From an uncultured Vampirovibrio sp. (GTDB taxonomy: Bacteria; Cyanobacteriota; Vampirovibrionia; Gastranaerophilales; Gastranaerophilaceae), in the NCBI GenBank assembly GCA_910583875.1, contig CAJTXT010000004.1, positions 107,389 to 171,388 of the forward strand: 64,000 nucleotides of DNA. The letters run 5' to 3'. A model generated the notes under the pieces. The model was given only the letters and a program-made list of their open reading frames with translations, was not told the origin of the DNA and searched no databases. A program made the position numbers and the translations under genes. Below, in pieces: positions 44,995-53,617 of this stretch (its first letter is position 1; each line of letters opens with the position of its first letter).

Positions 44995-47879
44995 TAAATT
45001 TCCATCCAGGATTTACCTGCATACACATCAATCTTCAAAGGAACAAGGAACGGCTGGTCAAGTTCCATTGCTTTTTGAACTAATGATTTTACCTCTTCTA
45101 TTTCAGTATTAACTGTTTCTATAACAAGTTCATCGTGCACTTGGATGATTATTTTAGACTTAATGTTATTTTTATTAAAGTCATTTTGTAAGCGAACCAT
45201 AGCAAGCTTCATAACATCTGCTGCAGTTCCTTGTATTGGTGCATTTATAGCGGCACGCTGTGCTGCTTCTTGGATTTTTCCGTTCGTACTTAATAATCCT
45301 GAACTTAAATAGCGTTTTCTGCCGTATAGTGTTTCAACGTAGCCATGGGCATAAGCAAATTTAATTGTTTCATCCATGTATTTTTTTACGTCAGGATATG
45401 TTGCAAAATAGCGGTCAATAAAGTCCTGTGCTTCATATGGTGTAATACCTAGGCTTGAAGCTAATCCGTAGCGGGATTGTCCGTAAACTATACCGAAATT
45501 AACGGCTTTTGCTTTTGAACGCATATCTTTTGTAACTTGTTCAATTGGTACTTCAAAAACCTTGCTTGCAGTTGCCGCATGGACATCTTCGTCGTCGCAA
45601 AAAGCTTCAATTAAGTTATCATCACGAGAAATGTGTGCTAATAATCTTAATTCTATTTGTGAATAGTCTGCCGAAATTATCAGATTTTCTTTGTTTTCCG
45701 CAACAAATGCGCCTCTGATTCTGTTTCCTAATTCTGTTCTGATAGGAATATTTTGTAAATTAGGGTTAGATGATGATAATCTTCCCGTTGTTGTAATTGT
45801 TTGGTTAAAACTTGTATGTATTCTGTTATCTTCAGGGCTTCTTAATTCAGGAAGAGTTTCAACATAAGTGCTTTTTAATTTTGCAAGATGCCTTTGTTCT
45901 AAAATATCTTTTGCAATTTGGTTTTCTTCCGCTAAAGTTTCAAGAACTTTTGCACTTGTTGAGTAGCCTGTTTTAGATTTCATGCCTTTTGCTTTTAAAT
46001 TTAATTTGCCAAAAAGCATATCGCCGACTTGCTTTGGCGAATTTATATTGAATTTCTCGCCGACTTCTTCATAAATTTTATTTTCAATGATTTCAAGTTT
46101 TTCGTTAATTTCCTTTTCAATTACGCTTAAGTACTCTACATCAATGCTAGCGCCGTTTTGCTCCATTTGAGCTAAAACAAGACATAATGGAACTTCAATA
46201 TCATAAAGCAAATCAAGTTCTTTTTCATCTAAATTTTCCTGCCAGTATTTTGTTAGGAGTAAAGTCGCAAAAGCATCGTCGCAAGCGTATGAGCCAGCTT
46301 CTTCTATGCTTACTGTTTCAATGGTTAACGATGAAGAACTGTTTTTCAACAGCTGTTCATACTCAACCATAATATAATTAAGATAATCACTTGCTTGTTG
46401 TTTTAAACCATGTTTTCTTGATGAATCTTTAATATAGCTTGCAAGCATAGTATCAAAAATTATATTTTTCATCGGCATATTATGACGTCTTAAAACGTGA
46501 TAGTCATATTTTGCGTTTTGAAGTGTTTTTGCTATATTTTCATCGGCTAAAACAGGGGCAAGTTTTTCTGTAATAACTTCTAAATCTAATTGCTGACCGA
46601 CTAAATGGAATACGGGAATATAGTATGATTTTACTAAATCACTTTTAGACGTATCGATTTTAACTCTGTTATTCTTTGTTTGAATTTGGTCGCAATATGC
46701 AATTGAAATACCGACTAAATCACATTCTAACGGATTAATTCCCGTTGTTTCAACGTCAATAGAAAAAATGCTTTGTTTCTCAAGCTCAATAATTAAATCA
46801 TCAAGTTTATCTTCTGTATCTACAATATTTTTCTCATGGTTGTATTCTTTTTGTGAAGTATTTATAAGCATATCGCCAATACCTAAGCCCAATTGCATTT
46901 GACCGTTTGCAGACAGTTGAGTTTGTTCTGCTGCAGCTTCATTATTTCCGCAATGCGGTGCAACTTTTGCTTCAAGCGAGCCTATTCTGAACGGTTTTAA
47001 AAGGTTATCCGAATTCTTTAAGAAATTATAGAACTGGTTTTTCTTGAAAAATTCAACTACAGCATCATAATTAGGCATTTCGAGTTTTGCGCAGTCAAAA
47101 TCAAATTCTATATCTAAATTTCGTTGAATAGTTGCAAGTTCTTTACTTAAAAATGCAATTTCTTTACCTTCTGTAAGCTTTTTATTTAACGCTTTTTCTG
47201 TTACTTCGTCAAGATGTTCATAAATTTGCTCAAGCTTATCAAAACGGCTTAAAAGCTTGCAGGCCGTTTTATCGCCTATACCTTTTATACCTGGGATATT
47301 ATCAGACGTATCGCCTGATAGTCCTTTATAGTCTGTAATTTGATACGGGTATACTCCCATTTTTTCATAAACTTTGTACCAGTCGTATTCAATTAATTCA
47401 CCTTTAGAAGGTACTATAACTTTGATAAATCCGTCCCTATCCACTAATTGGAAGGAATCTCTGTCACCTGTCAGAATATATGTTTTATGTTGTTTTTGTT
47501 TAGCTTTTGCCGATATTGTACCGATAACGTCATCAGCTTCATATCCTTCTTTTGTAATAATCGGTATATTTAATGCCTGTAAACCTTCTACTATTAAACC
47601 TATTTGACTCTTTAGCGTGTCCGGCATGCTTTCTCTGTTTGCTTTATAGTCTGCATACATTTCTGTTCTGTACGTTTGACGTGAAACATCAAATGTTACG
47701 GCTATAGCGTCAGGTTGAATTGTGTTATTCTGCAAAAGGTCAAAAACAGCTTTAAAGAAACCGAAAACCGCCCAGGTAGGCTGATTATCAGAGGTTTTCA
47801 TGCCTGTTCTTTCAAGTGCAAAAAAGTATCTGTAGGCAAGTGCGTGACCATCTATAAGTAAAAAGTTTTTATCTTTCAT
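44994..47879 (-). CDS. polA: DNA polymerase I
   Basis: 961 aa. N-terminal 5'-3' exonuclease: LLIDGHALAYRYFF, GYEADDVIGTIS, YILTGDRDSFQLV and GDTSDNIPGIKGIGDKTA. Its 3'-5' proofreading domain is intact, with DVETTG (Exo I), NAKYDYHVL (Exo II) and YACDDAFATLL (Exo III). Polymerase: DYSQIELRLLAHISRD, KAVNFGIVYG and QVHDELVIE. The start at 47879 is preceded by GGGATATT; an in-frame start at 47891 is possible. Used in repair and Okazaki fragment processing. Confidence 0.97.
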   Translation of the reverse strand: MKDKNFLLIDGHALAYRYFFALERTGMKTSDNQPTWAVFGFFKAVFDLLQNNTIQPDAIAVTFDVSRQTYRTEMYADYKANRESMPDTLKSQIGLIVEGLQALNIPIITKEGYEADDVIGTISAKAKQKQHKTYILTGDRDSFQLVDRDGFIKVIVPSKGELIEYDWYKVYEKMGVYPYQITDYKGLSGDTSDNIPGIKGIGDKTACKLLSRFDKLEQIYEHLDEVTEKALNKKLTEGKEIAFLSKELATIQRNLDIEFDFDCAKLEMPNYDAVVEFFKKNQFYNFLKNSDNLLKPFRIGSLEAKVAPHCGNNEAAAEQTQLSANGQMQLGLGIGDMLINTSQKEYNHEKNIVDTEDKLDDLIIELEKQSIFSIDVETTGINPLECDLVGISIAYCDQIQTKNNRVKIDTSKSDLVKSYYIPVFHLVGQQLDLEVITEKLAPVLADENIAKTLQNAKYDYHVLRRHNMPMKNIIFDTMLASYIKDSSRKHGLKQQASDYLNYIMVEYEQLLKNSSSSLTIETVSIEEAGSYACDDAFATLLLTKYWQENLDEKELDLLYDIEVPLCLVLAQMEQNGASIDVEYLSVIEKEINEKLEIIENKIYEEVGEKFNINSPKQVGDMLFGKLNLKAKGMKSKTGYSTSAKVLETLAEENQIAKDILEQRHLAKLKSTYVETLPELRSPEDNRIHTSFNQTITTTGRLSSSNPNLQNIPIRTELGNRIRGAFVAENKENLIISADYSQIELRLLAHISRDDNLIEAFCDDEDVHAATASKVFEVPIEQVTKDMRSKAKAVNFGIVYGQSRYGLASSLGITPYEAQDFIDRYFATYPDVKKYMDETIKFAYAHGYVETLYGRKRYLSSGLLSTNGKIQEAAQRAAINAPIQGTAADVMKLAMVRLQNDFNKNNIKSKIIIQVHDELVIETVNTEIEEVKSLVQKAMELDQPFLVPLKIDVYAGKSWMEI

Positions 47880-48039
47880 AAAATATCCCAAACTATGTGT
47901 ATAGTATATATTGTACGGGAATTGGGGATATTTCTCAATAAAAGTGAAGTTTTATTTACTAAAAATAAGAAGCAGGCTAAATAACTGAGAATTTTATATA
48001 GAAGTTTATACTGAATTTTTAATCAAAGCGTATATTTTT

Positions 48040-48157
48040 CTGTCATTCCGAACTTGATTCGGAATCTAACCAATTAGAAATTAAATCATAAAATTTATTT
48101 TTAATTAAAAAGATTATATATAGTTGGTAAGACCCTGAAACAAGTTCAGGGTGACAG
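48040..48157. repeat. MITE-like palindromic repeat, copy 2
   Basis: 118 bp, starts CTGTCATTCCGAACTTG and ends AACAAGTTCAGGGTGACAG. The left end folds as TTCCGAA/TTCGGAA and the right end as CCCTGAA/TTCAGGG, with an AT-rich centre. It lies in the 283-bp gap between polA and the gene at 48163, ending six bases before that gene's stop. Confidence 0.8.
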
Positions 48158-48162
48158 AGAAA

Positions 48163-48507
48163 TTATTTACTCTCGTTCTTTTTATTAGACATATTTAACC
48201 TTTCAAATTCACAATACATAGTATAAATACACATTTCACAGTTTTTAATTGAGGTAAAAAACTTATCAACATCGCCTATTTCATTTTGTAGTTTCTTTTT
48301 AAGTTTAGGATTTTTGTTTATATTTTCCATAAATGTAATTAATATAAGAATATCAAATTCAATGTGTAAAATTTTTCCTAAATCTCTTATAAGTGGTTTT
48401 TCTATAAGAGTAAAAAGATTGCTGCCTTTTGAAAAAGCCTTAATAAGTTTGTTTGAATTTTCTTTCATTTTCTTTTCTAAATTTTTTTCAAATTTTTGTA
48501 CGTTCAT
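48163..48507 (-). CDS. Hypothetical protein, 114 aa
   Basis: Not recognised. A Lys-rich N-terminus (FEKNLEKKMKENSNKLIKAF) precedes a helical body with LGKILHIEFDILILITFMEN and a C-terminal segment with three cysteines in NCEMCIYTMYCEF, which might bind a metal. No signal peptide. It is divergent from the small HTH gene at 48642 and downstream of nothing on its strand. Base use matches its surroundings. It forms part of an islet of small unusual genes between polA and the carbamoyltransferase. Confidence 0.6.
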   Translation of the reverse strand: MNVQKFEKNLEKKMKENSNKLIKAFSKGSNLFTLIEKPLIRDLGKILHIEFDILILITFMENINKNPKLKKKLQNEIGDVDKFFTSIKNCEMCIYTMYCEFERLNMSNKKNESK

Positions 48508-48641
48508 AAAACCGTCTTTCTTAACATAAAATTCTTAATAAAGAATATATAATCCTTATATGGATTAAAATTTAACATTAAAATCTAAATTTGTCAATAT
48601 TGTTCCTTAAAATTTATAATTATTCCAAAAGAGGAATATAT

Positions 48642-48851
48642 ATGAGTTCACAAGAACAAGTTAAAATTATGATTCTTAAAGAAAGATTAACTGTTGAAAA
48701 ATTGGCAAATATGCTTAGGGAAAAAACAGGAAAACATTATACTCAGCAAAGTTTACAACATAAGATTTCTTTAAGTTCCTTACGATATGATGAAGTTGAA
48801 ACAATTGCTGAAATGCTTGGATATAAAATATCAATTGAAAAGAACAATTAA
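48642..48851 (+). CDS. Small XRE-like helix-turn-helix protein
   Basis: 69 aa; start at 48642 with AGAGG upstream (a longer in-frame start at 48591 has no ribosome binding site). The sequence begins SSQEQVKIMILKERLTVEKLA, followed by YTQQSLQHKISLSSLRYDEVE and TIAEMLGYKI; the order helix, turn, recognition helix and a closing LGY matches short phage/XRE-type regulators. Likely a repressor. It is followed 10 bases later by a ribbon-helix-helix gene, together resembling a phage or plasmid control pair. Confidence 0.75.
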   Translation: MSSQEQVKIMILKERLTVEKLANMLREKTGKHYTQQSLQHKISLSSLRYDEVETIAEMLGYKISIEKNN

Positions 48852-48861
48852 GGTTTAATCT

Positions 48862-48999
48862 GTGGAAGAAAAGAAGCGTTTTACTTTAAGAATAGATGCT
48901 GAAATTTTTGCAAAACTTGAACAAAGAGCAAAAGAGAATAAGCGTTCTATAACAAAAGAAATTGAATTTATAATTGAAAAAGCTTTAAATATAGATTAA
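48862..48999 (+). CDS. Small ribbon-helix-helix (Arc/MetJ-type) protein, 45 aa
   Basis: A 45-aa frame from GTG to TAA, shorter than usual cut-offs. It begins VEEKKRFTLRIDAEIFAKL, continues EQRAKENKRSITKEIEFIIEK and ends ALNID. This is an Arc-like ribbon-helix-helix: an alternating beta strand (RFTLRID), helix A (AEIFAKLEQRAKE), turn with NKRSITKEIE, and helix B. Such proteins are DNA-binding dimers and often antitoxins. It lies 10 bases after the XRE-like gene and about 80 bases before the antitoxin-RNA promoter. Confidence 0.75.
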   Translation: MEEKKRFTLRIDAEIFAKLEQRAKENKRSITKEIEFIIEKALNID

Positions 49000-49057
49000 T
49001 TTCATTAAAAAATATTCTTTTATCTGTAAATTTTTTTTCAAACTTAAATTCTACAAC

Positions 49058-49085
49058 TTGAAAAACATATAAAACGAGTTATAAT
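49058..49085 (+). promoter_or_regulatory. Promoter of the antisense RNA
   Basis: TTGAAA (49058-49063), a 16-base spacer, then TATAAT (49080-49085), close to the sigma-70 consensus. It predicts transcription from about 49092. Confidence 0.7.
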
Positions 49086-49129
49086 AAAAAAGTAGGGAAA
49101 AGGCTCAAAGAGCGCTATCTCTTTGAACC
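49085..49129 (-). terminator. Terminator of the small-toxin transcript
   Basis: On the minus strand GGTTCAAAGAG pairs with CTCTTTGAGCC (11 bp, one G-U), followed by TTTTCCCTACTTTTTT. The same dyad forms the 5' hairpin of the antisense RNA. Confidence 0.7.
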
Positions 49130-49197
49130 TTTCTTAACTCCCTATTTTGTGAAAGAAAGTGCTATGATTATCATTAAGATAAGCCATAGCGCTTTTT
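49092..49197 (+). ncRNA. Putative antisense antitoxin RNA (type I toxin-antitoxin-like)
   Basis: A transcript of about 106 nt is predicted between the promoter above and an intrinsic terminator, AAAGTGCTATG (49156-49166) pairing with CATAGCGCTTT, followed by T. Its 5' half folds as TAGGGA, then GGCTCAAAGAG against CTCTTTGAACC. It is complementary to the end of the toxin frame and the whole toxin 3' untranslated region, the same geometry as TxpA/RatA and BsrG/SR4 of Bacillus. No expression data; inference from sequence. Confidence 0.6.
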
Positions 49198-49216
49198 CAG
49201 TTATACTGAATTTCAC
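49142..49216 (-). CDS. Putative type I toxin: 24-aa hydrophobic membrane peptide
   Basis: GTG-initiated frame of 24 codons and a TAG stop. The peptide opens VKFSITEKALWLI, then LMIIIALSFTK: a short charged N-terminus, about 14 hydrophobic residues, and a lysine at the end. It looks like the holin-like or TxpA-type small toxins. AAAGGTGGTG lies nine bases before the start. In the leader, ACCACCACC (49263-49271) can pair with GGTGGTG of the ribosome binding site, as in type I toxin mRNAs that keep translation off. It is too short for homology; support comes from surrounding signals. Confidence 0.6.
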   Translation of the reverse strand: MKFSITEKALWLILMIIIALSFTK

Positions 49217-49293
49217 ATTCAATCACCACCTTTCCGTTTTATTCTCTTAACCAGTCTGTGACGGTGGTGGTAAACGGGAGCTTACCCTCTGAA

Positions 49294-49319
49294 ATTATAA
49301 CATAAACTATCTTAATCAA
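49294..49319 (-). promoter_or_regulatory. Promoter of the small-toxin transcript
   Basis: On the minus strand TGTTATAAT is an extended -10 (TGnTATAAT, box at 49294-49299). TTGATT at 49314-49319 is a possible -35 but only 14 bases away. It overlaps the last codons of the carbamoyltransferase gene. The predicted leader is about 70 nt. Confidence 0.55.
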
Positions 49320-51144
49320 GCTTAAATTGCTGCTGATACTGCTCTTTACCCTGAAGTTCTGTTTGTTCTGTCTTCAATAGTACATAATTTTCAAGAACTA
49401 AAACGTCTAAATCCGTATACATAAAGCATTTATAGGCGTTTTCAGGTGTATTAACAATAGGCTCGCCTCGAATATTGAAAGAAGTATTTACAACAACGCT
49501 GCACGCTGTTAATTTTTTAAATTCGTTTATAATATTCCAATATCTTGGGTTAATGTCCTTTGATACTGTCTGTATTCTTGCAGAATAGTTAACGTGTGTA
49601 ATTGCAGGCAATGTTGAACGATACGCTTTTAATTTATCAATGCCCTTATAATTTTTTTCGTCCTCAGTTAATTCTGTTTTAATTTTATCTGATATTGGCT
49701 GAGTTAATAGCATATAGGGCGATTTTTTGCCTTCACGTATAGCAAAAAATTCTTCAACGTCTTCTTCTAAACAGCTTGGCGCAAATGGTCTGAAGGATTC
49801 ACGCTTTTTAATAGCAAGGTTTAAATTCCTTTGCATATCACGGTTTCGAGGGTCTGCTAAAATACTTCTGTTCCCTAGCGCTCTTGGACCATATTCCATT
49901 CTGCCTGCAAAATGACCTATGCTTTTACCTTCTGAAATATATTTTGCAATAATTTTTGCAGTTTCTTCATCAGTTTCGTATTTTGTGTATTTAGCTTGAA
50001 CGCTGTCAAGAAAAGCTTTTATTTCTTCATCAGAATATTTTGGACCCAATAAGCTTCCCTGTTGTGAATCGTTTGAATTTACACTTCTTTCATTATTTAA
50101 TGCCTGATAATGAACTGCAAGTGCTGCACCTAATGCCCCGCCTGCGTCACCGGCTGCCGGTTGTACCCATATATTTTCAAACTTGCCGTTCTTTAAAATA
50201 TTACCGTTAGATACGCAGTTTAGCGCACATCCGCCTGCCAAACAAAGATTTTTTAACCCTGTTTGTTCATATACATAATTTGCAAGTTTTAAAATGATTT
50301 CTTCTGTCACAGCCTGCAAGCTTGCTGCAATATCCATATCGTTTTGAGTTAATGCGGATTCTGATTTTCTTGGGGCGCGATTAAACAACTTCTCAAACTT
50401 TTTATTGAACATATAATCCGTTGTGCAATATCCGAAATATTCTTGATTTAACCAAAAAGACCCGTCCTCTTTTACATCAATAAGATTTTCTAAAATTAAA
50501 TCCTTATAAATAGGTTCGCCATAAGGAGCAAGCCCCATAACTTTATATTCACCGGAGTTTACTTTAAACCCTAAAAAGCCAGTAAATGCGCTGTATAAAA
50601 GACCTAATGAGTGAGGAAATTCTATCTTTTGCTTAATTTCAATTTTATTTCCTTTCCCAATACCCCACGTAGTTGTATCCCATTCTCCAACACCATCTAA
50701 GCATAATATAGCCGCTTCTTCAAATGGAGAAGGGAAAAATGCGCTTGCACAGTGTGATTCGTGGTGTGTTGTAAAATATATCGGGCATTGTAAACGTTTT
50801 TCAAACTGTTTATCAATTTGAGAAGGTATGAACAATTTCTTATTTAACCAAACAGGCATAGCATTTACGAAACTTCTCATACTAAAAGGAACATAAGCCA
50901 TTGCCGTTTCTAATATACGTTCAAATTTTACAAACGGTTTTTCATAATATACAACACCGTCAAGCTGCTCAGGCTCAATTCCTGCTTCTTTTAAACAATA
51001 ATTTACTGCATTGATAGGAAATTCACTATCTTGCTTTATTCTTGTAAATCGTTCTTCTTGAGCAGCGGCAATTATTTTACCGTCTTTTATAATAGCAGCT
51101 GCACTGTCATGATAATATGCGCTTACGCCTAATAAATATGTCAT
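49312..51144 (-). CDS. Carbamoyltransferase, NodU/CmcH family
   Basis: 610 aa. Transfers a carbamoyl group from carbamoyl phosphate to a hydroxyl of a sugar or secondary metabolite. N-terminal kinase-fold domain: GVSAYYHDSAAAIIKDGKI, AAQEERFTR, HHESHCASAFF, AILCLDGVGEWDTT and LAGGCALNCVSNG. C-terminal YrdC-like domain: GRMEYGPRALGNRSILADPR, LRPFAPSC-type FRPFAPSC, and NTSFNIRGEPIVNTP. It is the last gene of an operon with SxtJ-like, DUF5989 and TPR genes, so the product is probably a modified envelope or natural-product molecule. Substrate unknown. Confidence 0.93.
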   Translation of the reverse strand: MTYLLGVSAYYHDSAAAIIKDGKIIAAAQEERFTRIKQDSEFPINAVNYCLKEAGIEPEQLDGVVYYEKPFVKFERILETAMAYVPFSMRSFVNAMPVWLNKKLFIPSQIDKQFEKRLQCPIYFTTHHESHCASAFFPSPFEEAAILCLDGVGEWDTTTWGIGKGNKIEIKQKIEFPHSLGLLYSAFTGFLGFKVNSGEYKVMGLAPYGEPIYKDLILENLIDVKEDGSFWLNQEYFGYCTTDYMFNKKFEKLFNRAPRKSESALTQNDMDIAASLQAVTEEIILKLANYVYEQTGLKNLCLAGGCALNCVSNGNILKNGKFENIWVQPAAGDAGGALGAALAVHYQALNNERSVNSNDSQQGSLLGPKYSDEEIKAFLDSVQAKYTKYETDEETAKIIAKYISEGKSIGHFAGRMEYGPRALGNRSILADPRNRDMQRNLNLAIKKRESFRPFAPSCLEEDVEEFFAIREGKKSPYMLLTQPISDKIKTELTEDEKNYKGIDKLKAYRSTLPAITHVNYSARIQTVSKDINPRYWNIINEFKKLTACSVVVNTSFNIRGEPIVNTPENAYKCFMYTDLDVLVLENYVLLKTEQTELQGKEQYQQQFKLD

Positions 51145-51151
51145 TTTTCAC

Positions 51152-51523
51152 CTAAAATTGATATTCGTAATCCGTACTTCTGTTTTCATAGTTAAGCCAA
51201 TAACTCTTTACATTTTGCTTTTTGAGTTTTAATCTGTCGCGTTTAACTATTTTCATTAGTAAACCTGTTGGTATTACTGCAACAATATAACCAATGGTTA
51301 ATACTATTATTGCAAGATACATGCCTAAAAATGCTCCAATTTTATCTAATGTATGCTTAAAGAATTTTGCAAATCCGATAAACAAGAAAGATAAAATTGA
51401 AAGTGCAATAAATATGCAAAGTATATACACAGCTATTGTATTAAGATGATGTTTATACAATACAAAAGCAGGTATCCAAGGCAATAAACCCAGTGTTAGC
51501 GCAAATTTTCTGTATTCGTTCAT
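51152..51523 (-). CDS. SxtJ-like membrane protein
   Basis: 123 aa. Hydrophobic segments LTLGLLPWIPAFVLY, IAVYILCIFIALSILSFLFIG and LAIIVLTIGYIVAVIPTGLL give three membrane helices, and the C-terminal tail carries KSYWLNYENR. This pattern and the neighbours (DUF5989 and a carbamoyltransferase) match the SxtJ family, which is found beside NodU-type carbamoyltransferases. The biochemical role is unknown. The start has AGGAATTAAG upstream. It lies seven bases before the carbamoyltransferase and nine after the DUF5989 frame. Confidence 0.8.
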   Translation of the reverse strand: MNEYRKFALTLGLLPWIPAFVLYKHHLNTIAVYILCIFIALSILSFLFIGFAKFFKHTLDKIGAFLGMYLAIIVLTIGYIVAVIPTGLLMKIVKRDRLKLKKQNVKSYWLNYENRSTDYEYQF

Positions 51524-51532
51524 TCTTAATTC

Positions 51533-51706
51533 CTAAATTATTGTATATATAAATGGTGATACAGGTGATGTACCTACTGCAATTAAGAAAATTAACAGGA
51601 TTAAAAATAAAATAACAGGAACTATCCAATATGCTTTTTTGCTCCATAAAAATTTAAGCATTTCAACTAAGAAATTTTTTCTCTTTGCTTTTTTTTCGTT
51701 ACTCAT
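51533..51706 (-). CDS. DUF5989-family small membrane protein, 57 aa
   Basis: A 57-aa frame, below common length cut-offs. It opens SNEKKAKRKNFLVEMLKFLW, then KKAYWIVPVILFLILLIFLI and ends AVGTSPVSPFIYTII. A basic N-terminus, an FLW...YW motif, one membrane helix and the terminal SPFIYT are those of DUF5989 proteins that accompany carbamoyltransferases and SxtJ. The ATG lies one base after the TPR stop, on the same strand. Function unknown; probably part of a membrane complex with its neighbours. Confidence 0.85.
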   Translation of the reverse strand: MSNEKKAKRKNFLVEMLKFLWSKKAYWIVPVILFLILLIFLIAVGTSPVSPFIYTII

Positions 51707-51707
51707 T

Positions 51708-53474
51708 TTATTTTTTCTCCTCGTTTATTTTATTTTGTAATTCAAGTGCTTCTTCATGTTCTGGGAAGACTTCTAATATTGTCTTTAAGTGATTTTCTGC
51801 TTGTTCATATTCTTTTAGCCTATATTTACATTCAGCCATACTCATAATAATACCAATATTATTAGGTACTGTAAGATTTACTATATTAAATAAAGCATAT
51901 GCTTGATTATATTCTTTTAGTTCCAAGCATACCTTGCCTAAAAGATTTGCAATATCTGTATTTGGAGCTATTGAAAAACAGTCTTCTAAAAGTTTCTTTG
52001 CATTTTCATAATTTTTTTCATTGTAGTAAATTTGTGCTAATCTGAATAGTATTTCAATATTTTGAGGCTCTATTTCTATTAATTCTATCAATAGTTTTTT
52101 TGCCTTTGTTATCATATTCATAGACATATAATTTATAGCAACTCTTATTTTCATATAAACTGGAACATTTTCGAGTTTTAGAAGTTTTGAATACATTTTT
52201 TTTGCATTTTCAAAGTCTGACATTAAATGAAAATAATTAGCATATTCAAAAACTACATAAATATCTTCAGGTGCTATTTTATATGATTTTTTAAAGTATT
52301 CGGATGCTTGATCGAAAAACCTTCTTGAAAGATAAATAATTGCTAAGTCCTTATACGCAAGATGATAATTAGGTGAAATGTTTATTATTTTTTTTAGTAA
52401 TTCTTCTGCTCTGTCAGATTCATTTGTTTTTGCACATAATACAGCATATTCATATAATATATTAACATTAGACATTCCTGTTGCTATTAAATCTGAATAT
52501 AATATTTTTGCAGCTTCTATATTTCCTGCTCTTGAATATAAAGATGCCAAGTGAAGTTTTAATTGTACCGATGTTAAATTAAAAGTAAGTAGTTTTTCAA
52601 TAATTTTTATTGCTTCTGCAATTTCATTGTTTCCTTCATACGCACAAGCCAAATTGTATTGAATACTTTCTTTATTTTTTGTAATTGGTAATAATGTTTG
52701 ATATGCTTGGATTGCCTCTTTAAAACTTCCTGCTTTTAAAGAAGCTAATGCATAAGCAGTATGATATTGTTCTTTTTTATTAGCCTCGTATGCTTTTCTT
52801 AAATAACTTAATGCTTCTTTATAATTTTCTAATGAAAAGTATGCTATTCCAATATTATATAAAGCATAATCATCATTTTCATTGCATTCTAACGCTAAAA
52901 GATAGTTATCAATAGCTGTTTGAATTTGCCCCATTGAAAAATATGTTAAGCCAAGCTTGTTATAAAATTTTGATTCAGAAGTTAATTTTATTGCTTCTTG
53001 AAGATATTTTATAGCTAAATCAAAGTTAGAACTTTCAAGTGCTGCTGTAGCTAAAATATCATAAATTTGTACATTCTCAGAATCTATTTGCAGCATTTTT
53101 TCTTCAAGCATAAATAACTCAATATATTTTTTTTGTTTAAGATAAACAATACATAAGCTTTTATATGCATCAAGATAATCTTCTCTAAGTTCAATTACCT
53201 TCTTTAGCATAAGTTCAGCTTCAGCTATATTATTTTTTTCAATATAAATTGTTGCTAAATAGTATAAGGAAAGAGCATCTTCCGGATTATTATCCGTTAG
53301 TTCTTTAAAAATTTCTAAAGCTTCATCATTTAAACCTAAATTAATATTACATAATCCCAATAATTTTTTTAATTCTACATCGTCAGTATTATCCTTTAAT
53401 ACTTTTGTTAAAAGTTTTTTTGCTTTATCAAATTCTTTTTTATCAATTAAATCAAGTATTTCTTTATTGTCCAT
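51708..53474 (-). CDS. Tetratricopeptide repeat protein
   Basis: 588 aa built almost wholly of TPR units, about 15 to 16 by eye, such as DYLDAYKSLCIVYLKQKKY, YALYNIGIAYFSLENYKEAL and HEEALELQNKINEE at the end. The characteristic Ala/Gly/Tyr/Pro spacing (AYKDLAIIYLSRRFFDQA) is clear. No signal peptide or membrane span and no catalytic domain, so it is a scaffold or adaptor. It leads the four-gene operon with DUF5989, SxtJ-like and carbamoyltransferase and might organise that assembly; that role is inference. Confidence 0.9.
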   Translation of the reverse strand: MDNKEILDLIDKKEFDKAKKLLTKVLKDNTDDVELKKLLGLCNINLGLNDEALEIFKELTDNNPEDALSLYYLATIYIEKNNIAEAELMLKKVIELREDYLDAYKSLCIVYLKQKKYIELFMLEEKMLQIDSENVQIYDILATAALESSNFDLAIKYLQEAIKLTSESKFYNKLGLTYFSMGQIQTAIDNYLLALECNENDDYALYNIGIAYFSLENYKEALSYLRKAYEANKKEQYHTAYALASLKAGSFKEAIQAYQTLLPITKNKESIQYNLACAYEGNNEIAEAIKIIEKLLTFNLTSVQLKLHLASLYSRAGNIEAAKILYSDLIATGMSNVNILYEYAVLCAKTNESDRAEELLKKIINISPNYHLAYKDLAIIYLSRRFFDQASEYFKKSYKIAPEDIYVVFEYANYFHLMSDFENAKKMYSKLLKLENVPVYMKIRVAINYMSMNMITKAKKLLIELIEIEPQNIEILFRLAQIYYNEKNYENAKKLLEDCFSIAPNTDIANLLGKVCLELKEYNQAYALFNIVNLTVPNNIGIIMSMAECKYRLKEYEQAENHLKTILEVFPEHEEALELQNKINEEKK

Positions 53475-53617
53475 ATTTCACTAACCATTATTTACCATTT
53501 CCATTATAGCAAATTATCTTTAAATCACAAGAAAGTAACGCTTTTTGTCAATATTTGAAAAAAATAAAAATTTATGTTCTAATAAATAAGATAACAATGG
53601 TATGTAGGAGATATCAA

